A DNA stretch of 64,000 bases from Halospina sp040196175 (GTDB lineage: Bacteria; Pseudomonadota; Gammaproteobacteria; Pseudomonadales; Oleiphilaceae), in the NCBI RefSeq assembly GCF_040196175.1, contig NZ_JBEFNF010000006.1:153691-217690 (forward strand). Direction: 5' to 3'. Made by a program: the position numbers and the translations under genes. This document shows, piece by piece, positions 53,159-64,000 of this stretch (the stretch's first letter is position 1; every line of letters begins with the position of its first letter). The notes beneath the pieces were generated by a model, which saw only the letters and a program-made list of their open reading frames with translations, was not told the origin of the DNA and made no database searches.

Positions 53159-53342
53159 TCTGCCCCGCTGAAAACGGACACTCGGAACATTCAAGCGAAG
53201 CAGCAACGAGCTCTCCGACAACATAAACGACGCCCTCATTCACAGTCGTGATGCTGCCTGCCACGCTTTTCCCAGCAAACACCTCAACGACCTTACGCAC
53301 ATATCGCCGGTCTTTACTCGTGATCTCAACACTTCCTGCCAT
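53058..53342 (-). CDS. Hypothetical small protein with strong ribosome site
   Basis: A 94-residue frame preceded by AAGGAGGTGATGC, an excellent ribosome site, which is the main support. The first ~50 residues (MAGSVEITSKDRRYVRKVVE...) look like a small mixed alpha/beta domain; the tail holds three cysteines and looks disordered. No family recognised. It overlaps the AbiV-like remnant on the other strand. Confidence 0.5.
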   Translation of the reverse strand: MAGSVEITSKDRRYVRKVVEVFAGKSVAGSITTVNEGVVYVVGELVAASLECSECPFSAGQISRGESVHPQPACGHFHKPCSFRQLSVNSSDDS

Positions 53343-53370
53343 GCATCACCTCCTTGTAATGGATTGAATA

Positions 53371-53393
53371 AGGCGGTCGAGCGACCGCTTTTT
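53371..53393 (+). terminator. Intrinsic terminator
   Basis: GCGGTCG (53373) pairs with CGACCGC (53382), followed by TTTTT. It would stop plus-strand transcripts from the toxin-antitoxin stretch. Confidence 0.65.
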
Positions 53394-53406
53394 AGCGTCA
53401 ATCATC

Positions 53407-53590
53407 ATGAAAAATTGATCACTTTGATTGGCCGATTGCATTATTTGCCGTTCTGTTGCTTGGAGTCAGCGTTGCAAAGGAGTTTCTGCACTTTTCAGTG
53501 AGTCAGAAACTGAAGATGAACATCGCTATATTCGTCGTGATGTTGGCGATCCCCTTAACCGTTATGTACCAGCTGAGCCCGGGGGTTTAA
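53407..53590 (+). pseudogene. Small two-helix membrane protein gene with an early frameshift
   Basis: ATG 53407 is followed by five A (53410-53414), and the frame ends at once in TGA. If one A is removed, a 60-residue protein appears: MKIDHFDWPIALFAVLLLGV at the start, a basic middle SQKLKMN, then a second hydrophobic helix IAIFVVMLAIPLTVMYQ, ending in TAA 53588-53590. Such a clean two-helix reading is unlikely by chance. Sequence error, mutation or slippage can each explain it. No family recognised. Confidence 0.5.
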
Positions 53591-53610
53591 CCTTCCGTTG
53601 AATCAATAAG

Positions 53611-53642
53611 CGGCGGGTGTCATTAAGGTCACACGCCCGCCG
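53611..53642 (-). terminator. Strong hairpin at the end of the Gld-like operon
   Basis: CGGCGGGTGT pairs with ACACGCCCGCCG (one two-base bulge) with a 10-base loop, 60 bases after the DUF4340 stop on the minus strand; the T-run is weak. Confidence 0.5.
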
Positions 53643-53701
53643 ATCCCGGGCATCGAGGACCGGCAGCTGGCGCTGCCGTTTCCCATCTGGTGGCCCTTCC
53701 T

Positions 53702-54721
53702 TCAGTCACCCTCGGCGGACTGACCGTCCTTCGCACTGCTTCCCTGGTCGCCACTGGCGGACGGGGCGAGCAGCGCTTCACTGCCGGCTGACTTCTGGAT
53801 GCTGTCGAAGACCGGGGTGTTCACGGTGAAGACAGTGTCGTACTGATCCGTGACCAGCAGCGCGTCTTCCCCTTTGTCACCGGCATGGAACCGGTACTCG
53901 CGGGGGGCATCGTCGCCGGTTCCGAGGCGGAGGGTCAGGTCGGGCTCGCTGTCCGGCACGCTCCGGTCGCCCGCTGCGCCGGAGATCCTCAGGGCGGCAA
54001 CGCGGCTGACCAGATCCGCCACCGCCTTCGGGTTCGCCTGGACGGCATTCTCGGTGCCGGAGACCGTCCACTTGCGGTCCGCTCCGTCACCTTCACCGGA
54101 ACCGCCACCGTTGCTGGCTTCTTCTGGTGCCGCGCGCTCAAGCCGGATGTCGTTGACCTCCAGGGACTGGATCGTCTGCTGGTCCAGGCTCAGCAGGTCC
54201 TTGGCCAGCCACTGGTCCGCCTCGAGGGGCATCATGTGCGTGCCCACGCCGACGCGGTAGACGCTGGTCTCCCCCTCGCGGCGGGCGTAAATCTCGCCGG
54301 CGCCGGGAGTGTCGCCGAAGAACAGGACCCGCTTGCCGTCAGAGTCCGCCAGCGGCAGCACCAGGCGGCGCTTGTAGTCGTCCTCCGCGACCCGGAAGCG
54401 CTGCGCGGCGCCTTCCGAGGTGGCCACCGGCAGCCCGGTACTGGCCTCGCGCAGCCCTTCAAGCAGCCTGGTGACCTGGCTCGTACCGGCCGGCAGGTCA
54501 TCCAGGGCGGGAATGCGCCATTCCTCTCCTTTCTTTGTGAGCTGGACGCTGCTGCCTTCCGGCCCCTTGAGTTCAAGGCTCGATACGGCCTCGGTGGCCA
54601 CGTCCAGGAAGGGCCCACTGTTGGCCGCCCCGGTGGTTCCGGTCGCGGGCCAGTAGGCCACCGCCACGGCAACCACCTGAATCACCACGAGCAGGCTGAG
54701 AATCCGGATTGCTTTCACCAT
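53702..54721 (-). CDS. DUF4340-domain protein of a GldA/GldFG-like ABC system
   Basis: A 339-residue protein with an N-terminal hydrophobic segment at 5-23 (IRILSLLVVIQVVAVAVAYW) and a periplasmic body of repeated DUF4340-type strands: ELKGPEGSSVQLTKKGEEWRIP, FFGDTPGAGEIYARREG, DLLSLDQQTIQSLEV. DUF4340 proteins are regularly encoded after GldFG-type ABC exporters in proteobacteria; their role is unknown. It starts three bases after the permease stop. Confidence 0.88.
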   Translation of the reverse strand: MVKAIRILSLLVVIQVVAVAVAYWPATGTTGAANSGPFLDVATEAVSSLELKGPEGSSVQLTKKGEEWRIPALDDLPAGTSQVTRLLEGLREASTGLPVATSEGAAQRFRVAEDDYKRRLVLPLADSDGKRVLFFGDTPGAGEIYARREGETSVYRVGVGTHMMPLEADQWLAKDLLSLDQQTIQSLEVNDIRLERAAPEEASNGGGSGEGDGADRKWTVSGTENAVQANPKAVADLVSRVAALRISGAAGDRSVPDSEPDLTLRLGTGDDAPREYRFHAGDKGEDALLVTDQYDTVFTVNTPVFDSIQKSAGSEALLAPSASGDQGSSAKDGQSAEGD

Positions 54722-54724
54722 GGC

Positions 54725-57590
<2,866 letters not shown>

Positions 57591-57598
<8 letters not shown>

Positions 57599-58511
57599 GG
57601 GAAGCCTCCTGGATCACACTCTCGAACAGGGTTTCCAGATCCCGCCGACCGGGCTCGACGGCATGCACATTGAAGCCGGCGCCCACCAGGGCGTTGACGG
57701 CGGCCGGGACGGCCTCGTCCGTTCCGGAGAGCCGGTAGCGGTGGCCCTGATGATCGGCCTCCATAGCCGTGACCTCCGCCACACCGGCCACGGACTCAAG
57801 AACAGCGGCGGCGTTGCCGCTGCCGGAGACCACCACGTCCACGGCCTCGGAGGCGGTCAGGTCCGCCAGCCGTTCGTCCACGGCCAGATTGCCGCTGCGC
57901 ATGATCAGCACCCGCTCGCAGACGGCCTGCACTTCCTGAAGCACGTGGGTCGAGAGGATGACGGTCGCCTCCCGGGCCAGGTCCCGGATCAGGTCGCGCA
58001 TCTGGTGGATCTGGGAAGGGTCCAGCCCGTTGGTGGGCTCGTCAAGGATCAGCAGTTCCGGTTCATGGAGCAGCGCCTGGGCCACGCCGACGCGCTGCTG
58101 ATAGCCCCGGGAGAGGGTATCAATTCGGTCACCAGCTTTTTCGACCAGGTCCGTGCGGCGGATGGCGCCGGCAATCGCCCGGTTGCGTTGCTCCGGGGGG
58201 ATCCGGCGCAGTTCCGCCATATAGGCGAGGTAATCAATGACCGTCATCTCGGGCCAGAGCGGGCAGTTCTCCGGCAGATAGCCAATGCGCTGCTGGATGG
58301 CGGGGGTGTCCTGACCCATGACAAGGTCATCCACCCTGACAGCCCCCGAGGTCGGCTCCAGTGCGCCGGTGATCATCTTCATGATGGTGGTCTTGCCGGC
58401 CCCGTTGGGCCCGAGGAGCCCGACCACTTCGCCGCGCTCGATCCGGAACCCCACGTCCCGGACCGCCGTCAGCGCCCCGTACTGTCTTGTCAAGTGCTCG
58501 ACTTCAATCAT
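57591..58511 (-). CDS. ABC transporter ATP-binding protein (GldA/CcmA type)
   Basis: A 306-residue ATPase: Walker A GPNGAGKTTIMKMI, signature LSRGYQQRVGVAQAL, Walker B LLILDEPTNGLDPSQ, and a C-terminal ~90-residue domain. It pairs with the fused permease. ATG 58511 (MIEVEHLTRQYG) is preferred; the longer frame adds no conserved residues. Confidence 0.94.
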
Positions 58512-58631
58512 CCGGTGGTCTCCCTGTTTCGGAATCGGATAACCTGCTGGCCGGGGAATCGATTCCCGGCGGCCGGATTGCAAAGGAATCAGGGGCGAGG
58601 TTTCAAGAGGTATTCAAGAGCTGAAATAGGC

Positions 58632-58662
58632 AGCCGGGCCCCTGTTGGGTAGGGGCTCGGCT
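58632..58662 (-). terminator. Hairpin after the subtilase gene
   Basis: AGCCGGGCCCCT pairs with AGGGGCTCGGCT (one mismatch), loop of seven, 33 bases past the subtilase stop; only a weak T-run follows. Confidence 0.55.
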
Positions 58663-58694
58663 GATAGCCAATCGAAGGTAATGTAAGGGAGTCT

Positions 58695-60233
58695 TTAAAG
58701 CCCGGTCTTTTCCGTCGTGTGGGCCACGGCAGCAGCCTCGGAACAACGGATGGTTGTCCTGACATCGATTGGTTCGATCGGCCCCTGGCAGTCACTGACA
58801 CCGGGTTTGCAGAGCTGAATTCCGTAGTTCTTGGATGAAGGCTCTGAAAGCTGAAATGCAAAGGTCGCTTCCTTCGATGCCTTCACCAGATTGTCCTGCT
58901 CCATCGCCAACGGGTTGTCTGAATCCCCCTTGAAAACCATCATCTCATACCCGTCAGGGATGGAGACTGTTCCCTCGTAAGAGAGCTCGTAGAGTTCACA
59001 CACCGGAAAGGAAATTGGTGAGTTGTCAGTCCACAGGGCATTGTTACAGCGACTAGGGTCAGCAAGAACTTGCTCGGCAGTAACACCGCCTTCGATCAGT
59101 GGACCAAAGGCATTCTCCACCATCAACGGTGCGTTAAGAACACCTGGCCCCAGCGTTTCGCTGGTGTTTGAGAAAGCTGTCGCTGAGGCATTCACCAGAT
59201 CCCGGTCAACCTGCGGGTCCTCGTTTCCCGTCAAGCTTCGGGTGTAGGCAATAATGCCCGCGACTATCGGGCTGGAAAACGAGGTTCCGGCCCATTCCGC
59301 ACTCACATAGCTCCCGTTGCTATCCATCCCATCTTCACCAACCACACCCTTTCCTTGAGCAGCGATATCGATAGCGCTGCCGTAATTAGAGAAGTAGGCT
59401 TGGTCACCACCTTCGTTGACAGCTGCAGCCGTAATCACGCCATCACAGTTGGCAGGCGACACACCACCAGCATCCTTGCTGCTATTACCCGCGGCGACCA
59501 CGATCGTGATGCCCAGTGAGTTGGCGTAGTCGATTGCATCCTGAACCTGCACGGGACAATCTTCTCGACCGCCCGAAATACTGATATTGATCACATCCAC
59601 GGGTTCATCAATGGCCGGATACCCCTGATCAACCTGAGAGGAATGGCGAGCGGCCCAGTTGATCCCCTCTGTTACATCACTCATGAGACCTGAATTATTG
59701 CAGCCAAGAACGCGTACGCCGTACAGCTCAACCTCTGCAATACCCGCATGAAGCGTGTTGTTGTCCGCGGTTGCGCCAATAATACTGGTTACAGCCTGAC
59801 CATGTGTGTTGTCACAGGTCTCGGGGTCGTACTGGCGGAAATCATCGCCAAGTTCGATGCCTTTATCATCATCAATCTCGCTGAGGTTTATACCGCCCTG
59901 CCACTCAATGTCCGGGCTGTCGTAGAAACCACCATCAAGCACAGCAACACGCACGGGCTCCTTCGAAAAATCCTCAAAAGCTTCGTGGACTGACTCAATC
60001 TCAGAGCGTCCTCGATAGAAATCGGTGAGAACATCCCAATACTGTTGATCCGGATAGCGGGCATCGTTGTAGAGAGTAACGTCCGCTGGCACAACGCCGT
60101 TCGCGTTGTCGACGCGCTTGGGCTCCTCTGGGAGCCCCGGGTTACTGACTACGATATCGGAAGCGTTGGCCAGACCTGATCCAAAAGCAACAGCCACAAT
60201 CAGGATAGCCGCGAAAAAAGCAGATCGATTCAC
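58695..60233 (-). CDS. Secreted subtilisin-family (S8) serine protease
   Basis: A 512-residue secreted protease. Signal peptide at 1 to about 24 (AAILIVAVAFGSGLANA). Catalytic triad Asp100 (VAVLDGG), His144 (DNTHGQA) and Ser318 (GTSFSSP), with oxyanion Asn250 (AAGN). Cysteines in CDNTHG, CNNS, CPVQ and ANCDG could form disulfides. A C-terminal domain of about 130 residues follows. GTG 60233 has AAGGGAG at seven bases; ATG 60257, which overlaps the upstream stop as TGATG, is an alternative. The region is poorer in GC than the neighbours. It lies directly after a broken lipoprotein gene that may have been its partner. Confidence 0.92.
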   Translation of the reverse strand: MNRSAFFAAILIVAVAFGSGLANASDIVVSNPGLPEEPKRVDNANGVVPADVTLYNDARYPDQQYWDVLTDFYRGRSEIESVHEAFEDFSKEPVRVAVLDGGFYDSPDIEWQGGINLSEIDDDKGIELGDDFRQYDPETCDNTHGQAVTSIIGATADNNTLHAGIAEVELYGVRVLGCNNSGLMSDVTEGINWAARHSSQVDQGYPAIDEPVDVINISISGGREDCPVQVQDAIDYANSLGITIVVAAGNSSKDAGGVSPANCDGVITAAAVNEGGDQAYFSNYGSAIDIAAQGKGVVGEDGMDSNGSYVSAEWAGTSFSSPIVAGIIAYTRSLTGNEDPQVDRDLVNASATAFSNTSETLGPGVLNAPLMVENAFGPLIEGGVTAEQVLADPSRCNNALWTDNSPISFPVCELYELSYEGTVSIPDGYEMMVFKGDSDNPLAMEQDNLVKASKEATFAFQLSEPSSKNYGIQLCKPGVSDCQGPIEPIDVRTTIRCSEAAAVAHTTEKTGL

Positions 60234-60256
60234 GATAAAACTCCCTTTCAAACCCA

Positions 60257-61183
60257 TCACGAAGAAACCGCCGTTTCGGTATTGCACATAATGTCTCCGG
60301 ACCCTTGGGCAATCTCCCGCAACCATACGTAGGCGTCAGAGAAGCTGAACGAGCCATTATCGTGTTGCCCAAAATGGGAGTTCCCATAGAACCGGGTATA
60401 GCCCCTGGCCTGATCACTGTAGTGAATCCTCGTCATCTTCAGATCCGGCATGAAATCCGAGGCCGAATCCGGGATTTTCTCTACATTGTGCAGATTGATA
60501 TCGCCCGCGGTTCGCATCTCGGCCTCGAACCGGTCGGTCGCCGACTCAAGCTTCCTGTCGCCGGTCTCGCCATTGCGATACTCCGCCAGGGTGCTTTCAA
60601 CGTGATCAGCCCGGTTGCGCAACGATTGTTGCCAGGATTCAGACCGGTCATCATAGTCAGTCAGTAGCCGTGTTTTTTCGCTCTCAGTGATATCGCCACG
60701 CAGGTAGAGAAGATCAAGGACGTACGCGAAGAAGCGTCGATCCTCGGGAAGTGCGATGACCGTCTCGGTTTGGTGGGTAATCAGCTCTGCTTCACGGATA
60801 ACGGCCACAGCCGACGTATTGATGACTTCAATCTTCGAGGTCCGAACAAAATCGCCATCCGCCGAAATCGCTTCCAGGGTAAAAGTTACAGGTCGATCGA
60901 TATCGCCCAGGCTGGTTTCGAAAAGGCCATCCTTAACCCTGGAAATGGAGATCACTTCAACGCCGCCAGGAACTGAAAGCTTATCAGCACCTTCGGCTTT
61001 AAGCCTGACGGTGCCCGATTCGTCTAGAGCAAGCGACTCGGAAAGCTCAATGGTTTTCGGTTATGATGAACCAGAGCCCGAACTGTCTCCACCGCCAATG
61101 CAGCCCGTCAGAAACAGAGCTACAACCATACTCACAAGAGTTCGTTTGCTGAGTCCCAGGTTCCGGACCGATGAATGCGACAT
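60257..61183 (-). pseudogene. Lipoprotein gene with in-frame stop, upstream of the subtilase
   Basis: ATG 61183, after GGGAGG, begins MSHSSVRNLGLSKRTLVSMV and reaches a lipobox FLTGC, then a Gly/Ser linker, and ends in TAA at 61061-61063 (codon 41). The same frame then continues open for 267 codons (PKTIELSESLALDESG..., ending NTETAVSS) to TGA at 60257. This is one gene with a single nonsense codon in the linker: either inactivated, a sequence error, or restarted at GTG 60955. The body has no recognised domain. Its stop overlaps a possible subtilase start. Confidence 0.7.
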
Positions 61184-61747
61184 ACAACCTCCCTATCGCA
61201 CTGACTTGTGTAATGACCAGACTAGTCTCCGTGCTGGCCGTATTTCATAGGGAATTATGGAGCCTTTTCCCGTGCACGGCGCGAGAGGACAACAAACCGT
61301 TACACAGCGCGGACCACCTGCCTATACCACTCCTCCACGGTCTCCCAAAGTGAGCAGAGTCAATCGACACTCCCTCGCTCATGAAAATCAGACAGTTGCG
61401 TGACAAAATCCGTTTCCTGCTCAACCTGGGTTCGTGATTTCTCGCCTTTGTTTCGAGAAAAATCAAATGATTTCACGTGGCCAACATATTTCAGCTGTTA
61501 ATAACCTGAAACACAAAGAGGCGCTGAAGCTCTCAGAACGGATTCTATACTTGGAGGAACGAACCCGCGTCTATAACGCGTTATTTCAAATGTTCTGGCA
61601 AACAAAAGTAAGGGGGATTGCTATGCATACTCGAGTAAATAGCTGTGTTATCGGACAACCTGAATCCCGGAGTGCACGATTTATTGTTTAGCGTGATACA
61701 GCGTGTAATCGACGGATCAAGATCCTCGATAAACTAAGGAGTAAAGT
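61184..61747. other. Intergenic region, AT-rich
   Basis: About 560 bases between the lipoprotein pseudogene and the next gene, divergent promoters expected. One short frame (ATG 61467 to 61691, about 74 codons, MISRGQHISAVNNLKHKE...) is open but lacks a good ribosome site and family, so I leave it uncalled. A strong AAGGAG at the right end belongs to the next gene. Confidence 0.45.
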
Positions 61748-63106
61748 ATGTTTGGGAAGAAAAAGCCCTTCTTGGTATCAAGTCTATCCATGGTGATAGG
61801 AGTTACGGGCTGCATAGACAGCAGTAGTGACAACAACGAACCCGGCGGGCCTGGTGACGAAACATCAAATCAGGCCATTACGGGCACAGCCGCCCAAGGC
61901 GCACCCCTTAGGGACGCCACTGTAACAGTGCGCTGTGTCAATGATGACACGGACGAGACGCTCACAGCCGTTACCAACGACGCGGGCGTTTTCAAAACAG
62001 ATGACGTCGCGGAAAGTTACTTTCCTTGCGGCCTAAAGGCGGATGATCCCGATTCGGAGCAGACTTTTTATAGCTTCGCGCAAGAACCTGGGCAGGCAAA
62101 CATAACCCCTTACACTGACATGGTGATCGCAGTCGGCGCCTCCAAAGATCCCGTTCAATGGTTCGAAAACCTGAAGCGTGATGGATTCGTTATGGATCAG
62201 GCGCGAATTGATAATGCCATGAAGGTTCTGAATGAGGGCCTTAAGGCGCTGGGCCTACCGGTTGACGGCAAGAATCCGATGAAGACCGAATTCGAGATCG
62301 GCGATGACTACGATCTGAGTATGGACCGATTTATGGCAGGCGTTTCCAGCACCAGCAACCTTGGGGGGTACGAGGCGCTGAGGCCGCTTCTTAAAGATGG
62401 CAACGTCCTTGAAGGCGTTATAGACAACGTGCCTGAACAGGCGCCCGATCAGGACGATAACAATGACACGGCACAAGGCTACGCCCAATGCTGGAACGAA
62501 GACTACTTCAGATCAGCGCACACCAGTGAGCTTGAATTCGAGGTCACAAACGACTCAGGGACCTATACAAACACCGTTAAGCGGAGCGTGGAAGAGCGCT
62601 CCGGCAATGAGATCGCTATGACGATCGATACAGTCCCAAAAGATTCAACCAGGGCGAGAGTTAAGCAGACTCACATCCTGAACATCAACTACTCTGGTAA
62701 GAAAACGAATCTGAAACAATTAACAACCACCACGTTCACGGATCAAGGAGATATTACGACCACTTACGACTATGATCCTGCCTTCACTGAGGATCTGAGC
62801 AAGGATAGCGGTGAATCAACTACTAACACTTACACCCAGACGCTTGATGGTGATCCGGATTCTGCTTTTGAAGTCAACACTGAGTACACCTTCACGGGAG
62901 TGCGGACAATCAGTATTGAGGGGCTGGGAGAAATCGAGGCATGTCGTGTGGAAAAAGAGATCTCCGGAGAAAATAGTAATACCTCCGGGGTTTTCTGGGT
63001 TGGAAAAGGAAACGGCATCGTCGTCCGGGATGAGGTCGAAGGTGGGACCACCGAAGAGCTCAGAGGGGGGACCTTTATAGGTGAGGATGTGGCTAACGTG
63101 TTCTGA
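61748..63106 (+). CDS. Hypothetical lipoprotein
   Basis: A 452-residue protein with lipobox IGVTGC (lipid Cys near residue 22) and an acidic Ser/Asp/Asn linker. Residues about 43-95 (ITGTAAQGAPLRDATVTVRCVND...) resemble a carboxypeptidase-regulatory or Big-like beta module; the C-terminal half is strand-rich (TNTYTQTLDGDPD, FTGVRTISIEGLGEIEACRVEKE). AAGGAG precedes ATG 61748. No family recognised. Base composition is like the rest of this low-GC end of the window. Confidence 0.75.
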   Translation: MFGKKKPFLVSSLSMVIGVTGCIDSSSDNNEPGGPGDETSNQAITGTAAQGAPLRDATVTVRCVNDDTDETLTAVTNDAGVFKTDDVAESYFPCGLKADDPDSEQTFYSFAQEPGQANITPYTDMVIAVGASKDPVQWFENLKRDGFVMDQARIDNAMKVLNEGLKALGLPVDGKNPMKTEFEIGDDYDLSMDRFMAGVSSTSNLGGYEALRPLLKDGNVLEGVIDNVPEQAPDQDDNNDTAQGYAQCWNEDYFRSAHTSELEFEVTNDSGTYTNTVKRSVEERSGNEIAMTIDTVPKDSTRARVKQTHILNINYSGKKTNLKQLTTTTFTDQGDITTTYDYDPAFTEDLSKDSGESTTNTYTQTLDGDPDSAFEVNTEYTFTGVRTISIEGLGEIEACRVEKEISGENSNTSGVFWVGKGNGIVVRDEVEGGTTEELRGGTFIGEDVANVF

Positions 63107-63125
63107 CACATGCTGGAAAATAAAA

Positions 63126-63152
63126 AGCTCAGGCCATTCAATGGCCTGAGCT
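63126..63152 (-). terminator. Perfect 12-bp hairpin, T-run on the minus strand
   Basis: AGCTCAGGCCAT pairs exactly with ATGGCCTGAGCT around a 3-base loop. The T-run (TTTTTA) is on the minus strand, although both neighbours are on the plus strand. It may still stop plus-strand transcripts, or block antisense RNA. Confidence 0.7.
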
Positions 63153-63172
63153 GCCCTAACATCTTGGATTCA

Positions 63173-63946
63173 ATGAGGAAGCACGTTCTTTTTACCGCAT
63201 TGGCTACAAGTTTTTGCTTGGCGGCTGGCACCCAGACAATCCAACCTACTGACCTGAATACAGAGCACTCCATGGCTACTTCAGATTCAGGCTCTCCTCC
63301 CACTGAGGCGCCAGTCCGAAACGTCGTCATCTTTGATGTGGATGAGGGAGGATTCGCCACGGCTCGCAGAGCAGACCTTGGCCGCTGGCTTCGCAGGGCT
63401 CTCGATGAAACCCTCACCGACGCCGGCCGGACACTTGCAGACCGCAACCTGGCCCAGGTATTGAAGGAGGAGACTGAACGTGCCGAGATGGGTAATGCCG
63501 GCACTTACGAAGGCGCCCCCATAGCGGGTTTTGCAGTCCGCACGAAGATTACCCAAGCTGACTTCTCTCAGGAATTCAACCCTGCCTACACCAACTTTGC
63601 AGGTTTTGATGTGTCGGCTGAATGCGAATACGCCTCTTGCGTCAAAGTTACAGTCGATGTCTACACAGTGCCGGAGCTCGAACGTGTGAAGGATTTCCGG
63701 AACCAGGCTTCGGGTAGCAAATCAGAGGAGGTTGATACTGAAAGCGACTGCCGTGAGATGGATCCGCGTATGCTCCGCAGGACATCCCGGGACGCCATGG
63801 CAGGGCTCCGGGAGTCTCTTCAGAACTATTTCGCCTCACCCGGGCACGTGCTGGCGGCCTACGATTGGAACGGCCCTATGCGTCAAGGTAGTTGTCGCCT
63901 GATGATTTCAGAGGACAACCATGCCCCATTATTCACCGGAACGTAA
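63173..63946 (+). CDS. Hypothetical secreted protein, possibly cut by an insertion
   Basis: A 257-residue frame with an N-terminal signal-like segment (MRKHVLFTALATSFCLAAGT). The middle part, RRALDETLTDAGRTLADRNLAQVLKEETERAEM, recalls periplasmic CsgG-like or curli-associated lipoproteins that bind partner proteins, but the match is weak. The end overlaps the start of a transposase gene by 26 bases, so the true C-terminus may have been replaced by insertion-sequence DNA. Confidence 0.6.
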   Translation: MRKHVLFTALATSFCLAAGTQTIQPTDLNTEHSMATSDSGSPPTEAPVRNVVIFDVDEGGFATARRADLGRWLRRALDETLTDAGRTLADRNLAQVLKEETERAEMGNAGTYEGAPIAGFAVRTKITQADFSQEFNPAYTNFAGFDVSAECEYASCVKVTVDVYTVPELERVKDFRNQASGSKSEEVDTESDCREMDPRMLRRTSRDAMAGLRESLQNYFASPGHVLAAYDWNGPMRQGSCRLMISEDNHAPLFTGT

Positions 63947-64000
63947 GGAAGCCATCCTGCAGAAGATGGCGCCACCGCGCAGCTTGACTGTGGCCGAGTT
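63921..64000 (+). mobile_element. 5' end of a transposase gene, cut by the window
   Basis: ATG 63921, preceded by GAGGA, reads MPHYSPERKEAILQKMAPPR followed by SLTVAE and the window end. The pattern of YSPERKEA-x2-KM-x-PP followed by TVAE is typical of the helix-turn-helix N-terminus of IS3-type transposase subunits. The terminal repeat of the element is not identified. Confidence 0.65.

Noticed and set aside
61467..61691. Short frame in the 61.2-61.7 kb gap
   Set aside because: Weak start region and no homology; left as intergenic.

Overview
The window is chromosomal DNA from a GC-rich gammaproteobacterium. Acidic proteins, a bacterioferritin/Bfd pair and an osmolyte-type binding protein suggest a halophilic or marine organism of the Halomonas/Marinobacter/Aquisalimonas kind, but the genus cannot be fixed from sequence alone. 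Gene density is high and most genes lie in long same-strand operons.

Region 1 (1-11.3 kb) is anaerobic nitrate respiration and iron handling. It holds a narGHJI operon whose narG start lies outside the window, then a parvulin-type isomerase, a small unknown protein and moaA for molybdenum cofactor. On the minus strand follow an NsrR-type nitric-oxide sensor, a cytochrome c5, bacterioferritin and its ferredoxin, and then tRNA-Arg(CCG). Region 2 (11.3-19 kb) is a minus-strand operon headed by a TPP riboswitch: SSS-family transporter, SelO, TenA and an unusual NfuA-SufT fusion. Next to it are a SelO-like paralogue that has lost its catalytic residues and a MarR regulator with a Cys-rich tail. 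Region 3 (19-34 kb) is mixed metabolism and signalling: LysR/aldehyde dehydrogenase/old yellow enzyme, an orphan ParA, a porin, Tpx, Tpm, LOG, an RsbQ-like hydrolase overlapping a PAS-GGDEF cyclase, a chemoreceptor, an ABC-class ATPase and an MFS transporter.

Region 4 (34-41 kb) is a complete dipeptide-type ABC transporter with a very large, membrane-anchored binding protein and a previously unmarked 53-residue membrane protein at its end. Region 5 (41.3-47.1 kb) is the most interesting locus: six minus-strand genes encoding an OmpA-domain protein, a binding protein fused to an OmpA domain, a VWA lipoprotein, an OpuAC-like binding protein, XpaC and TelA, with no transporter permease or ATPase. 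It looks like an envelope-spanning stress or sensing machine. Region 6 (47.3-51.4 kb) is a GMC alcohol oxidase/aldehyde dehydrogenase/TetR operon ending at tRNA-Gly(CCC).

Region 7 (51.5-53.6 kb) is accessory DNA with lower GC. It carries two toxin-antitoxin pairs, a well-formed integron attC site, an AbiV-like fragment and two genes broken by single-base homopolymer shifts. Region 8 (53.7-58.5 kb) is a GldA/GldFG-like ABC system with a DUF4340 protein. Region 9 (58.7-64 kb) is again lower in GC: a secreted subtilase, a lipoprotein gene with an in-frame stop, two unknown secreted proteins and the first residues of a transposase at the window edge.
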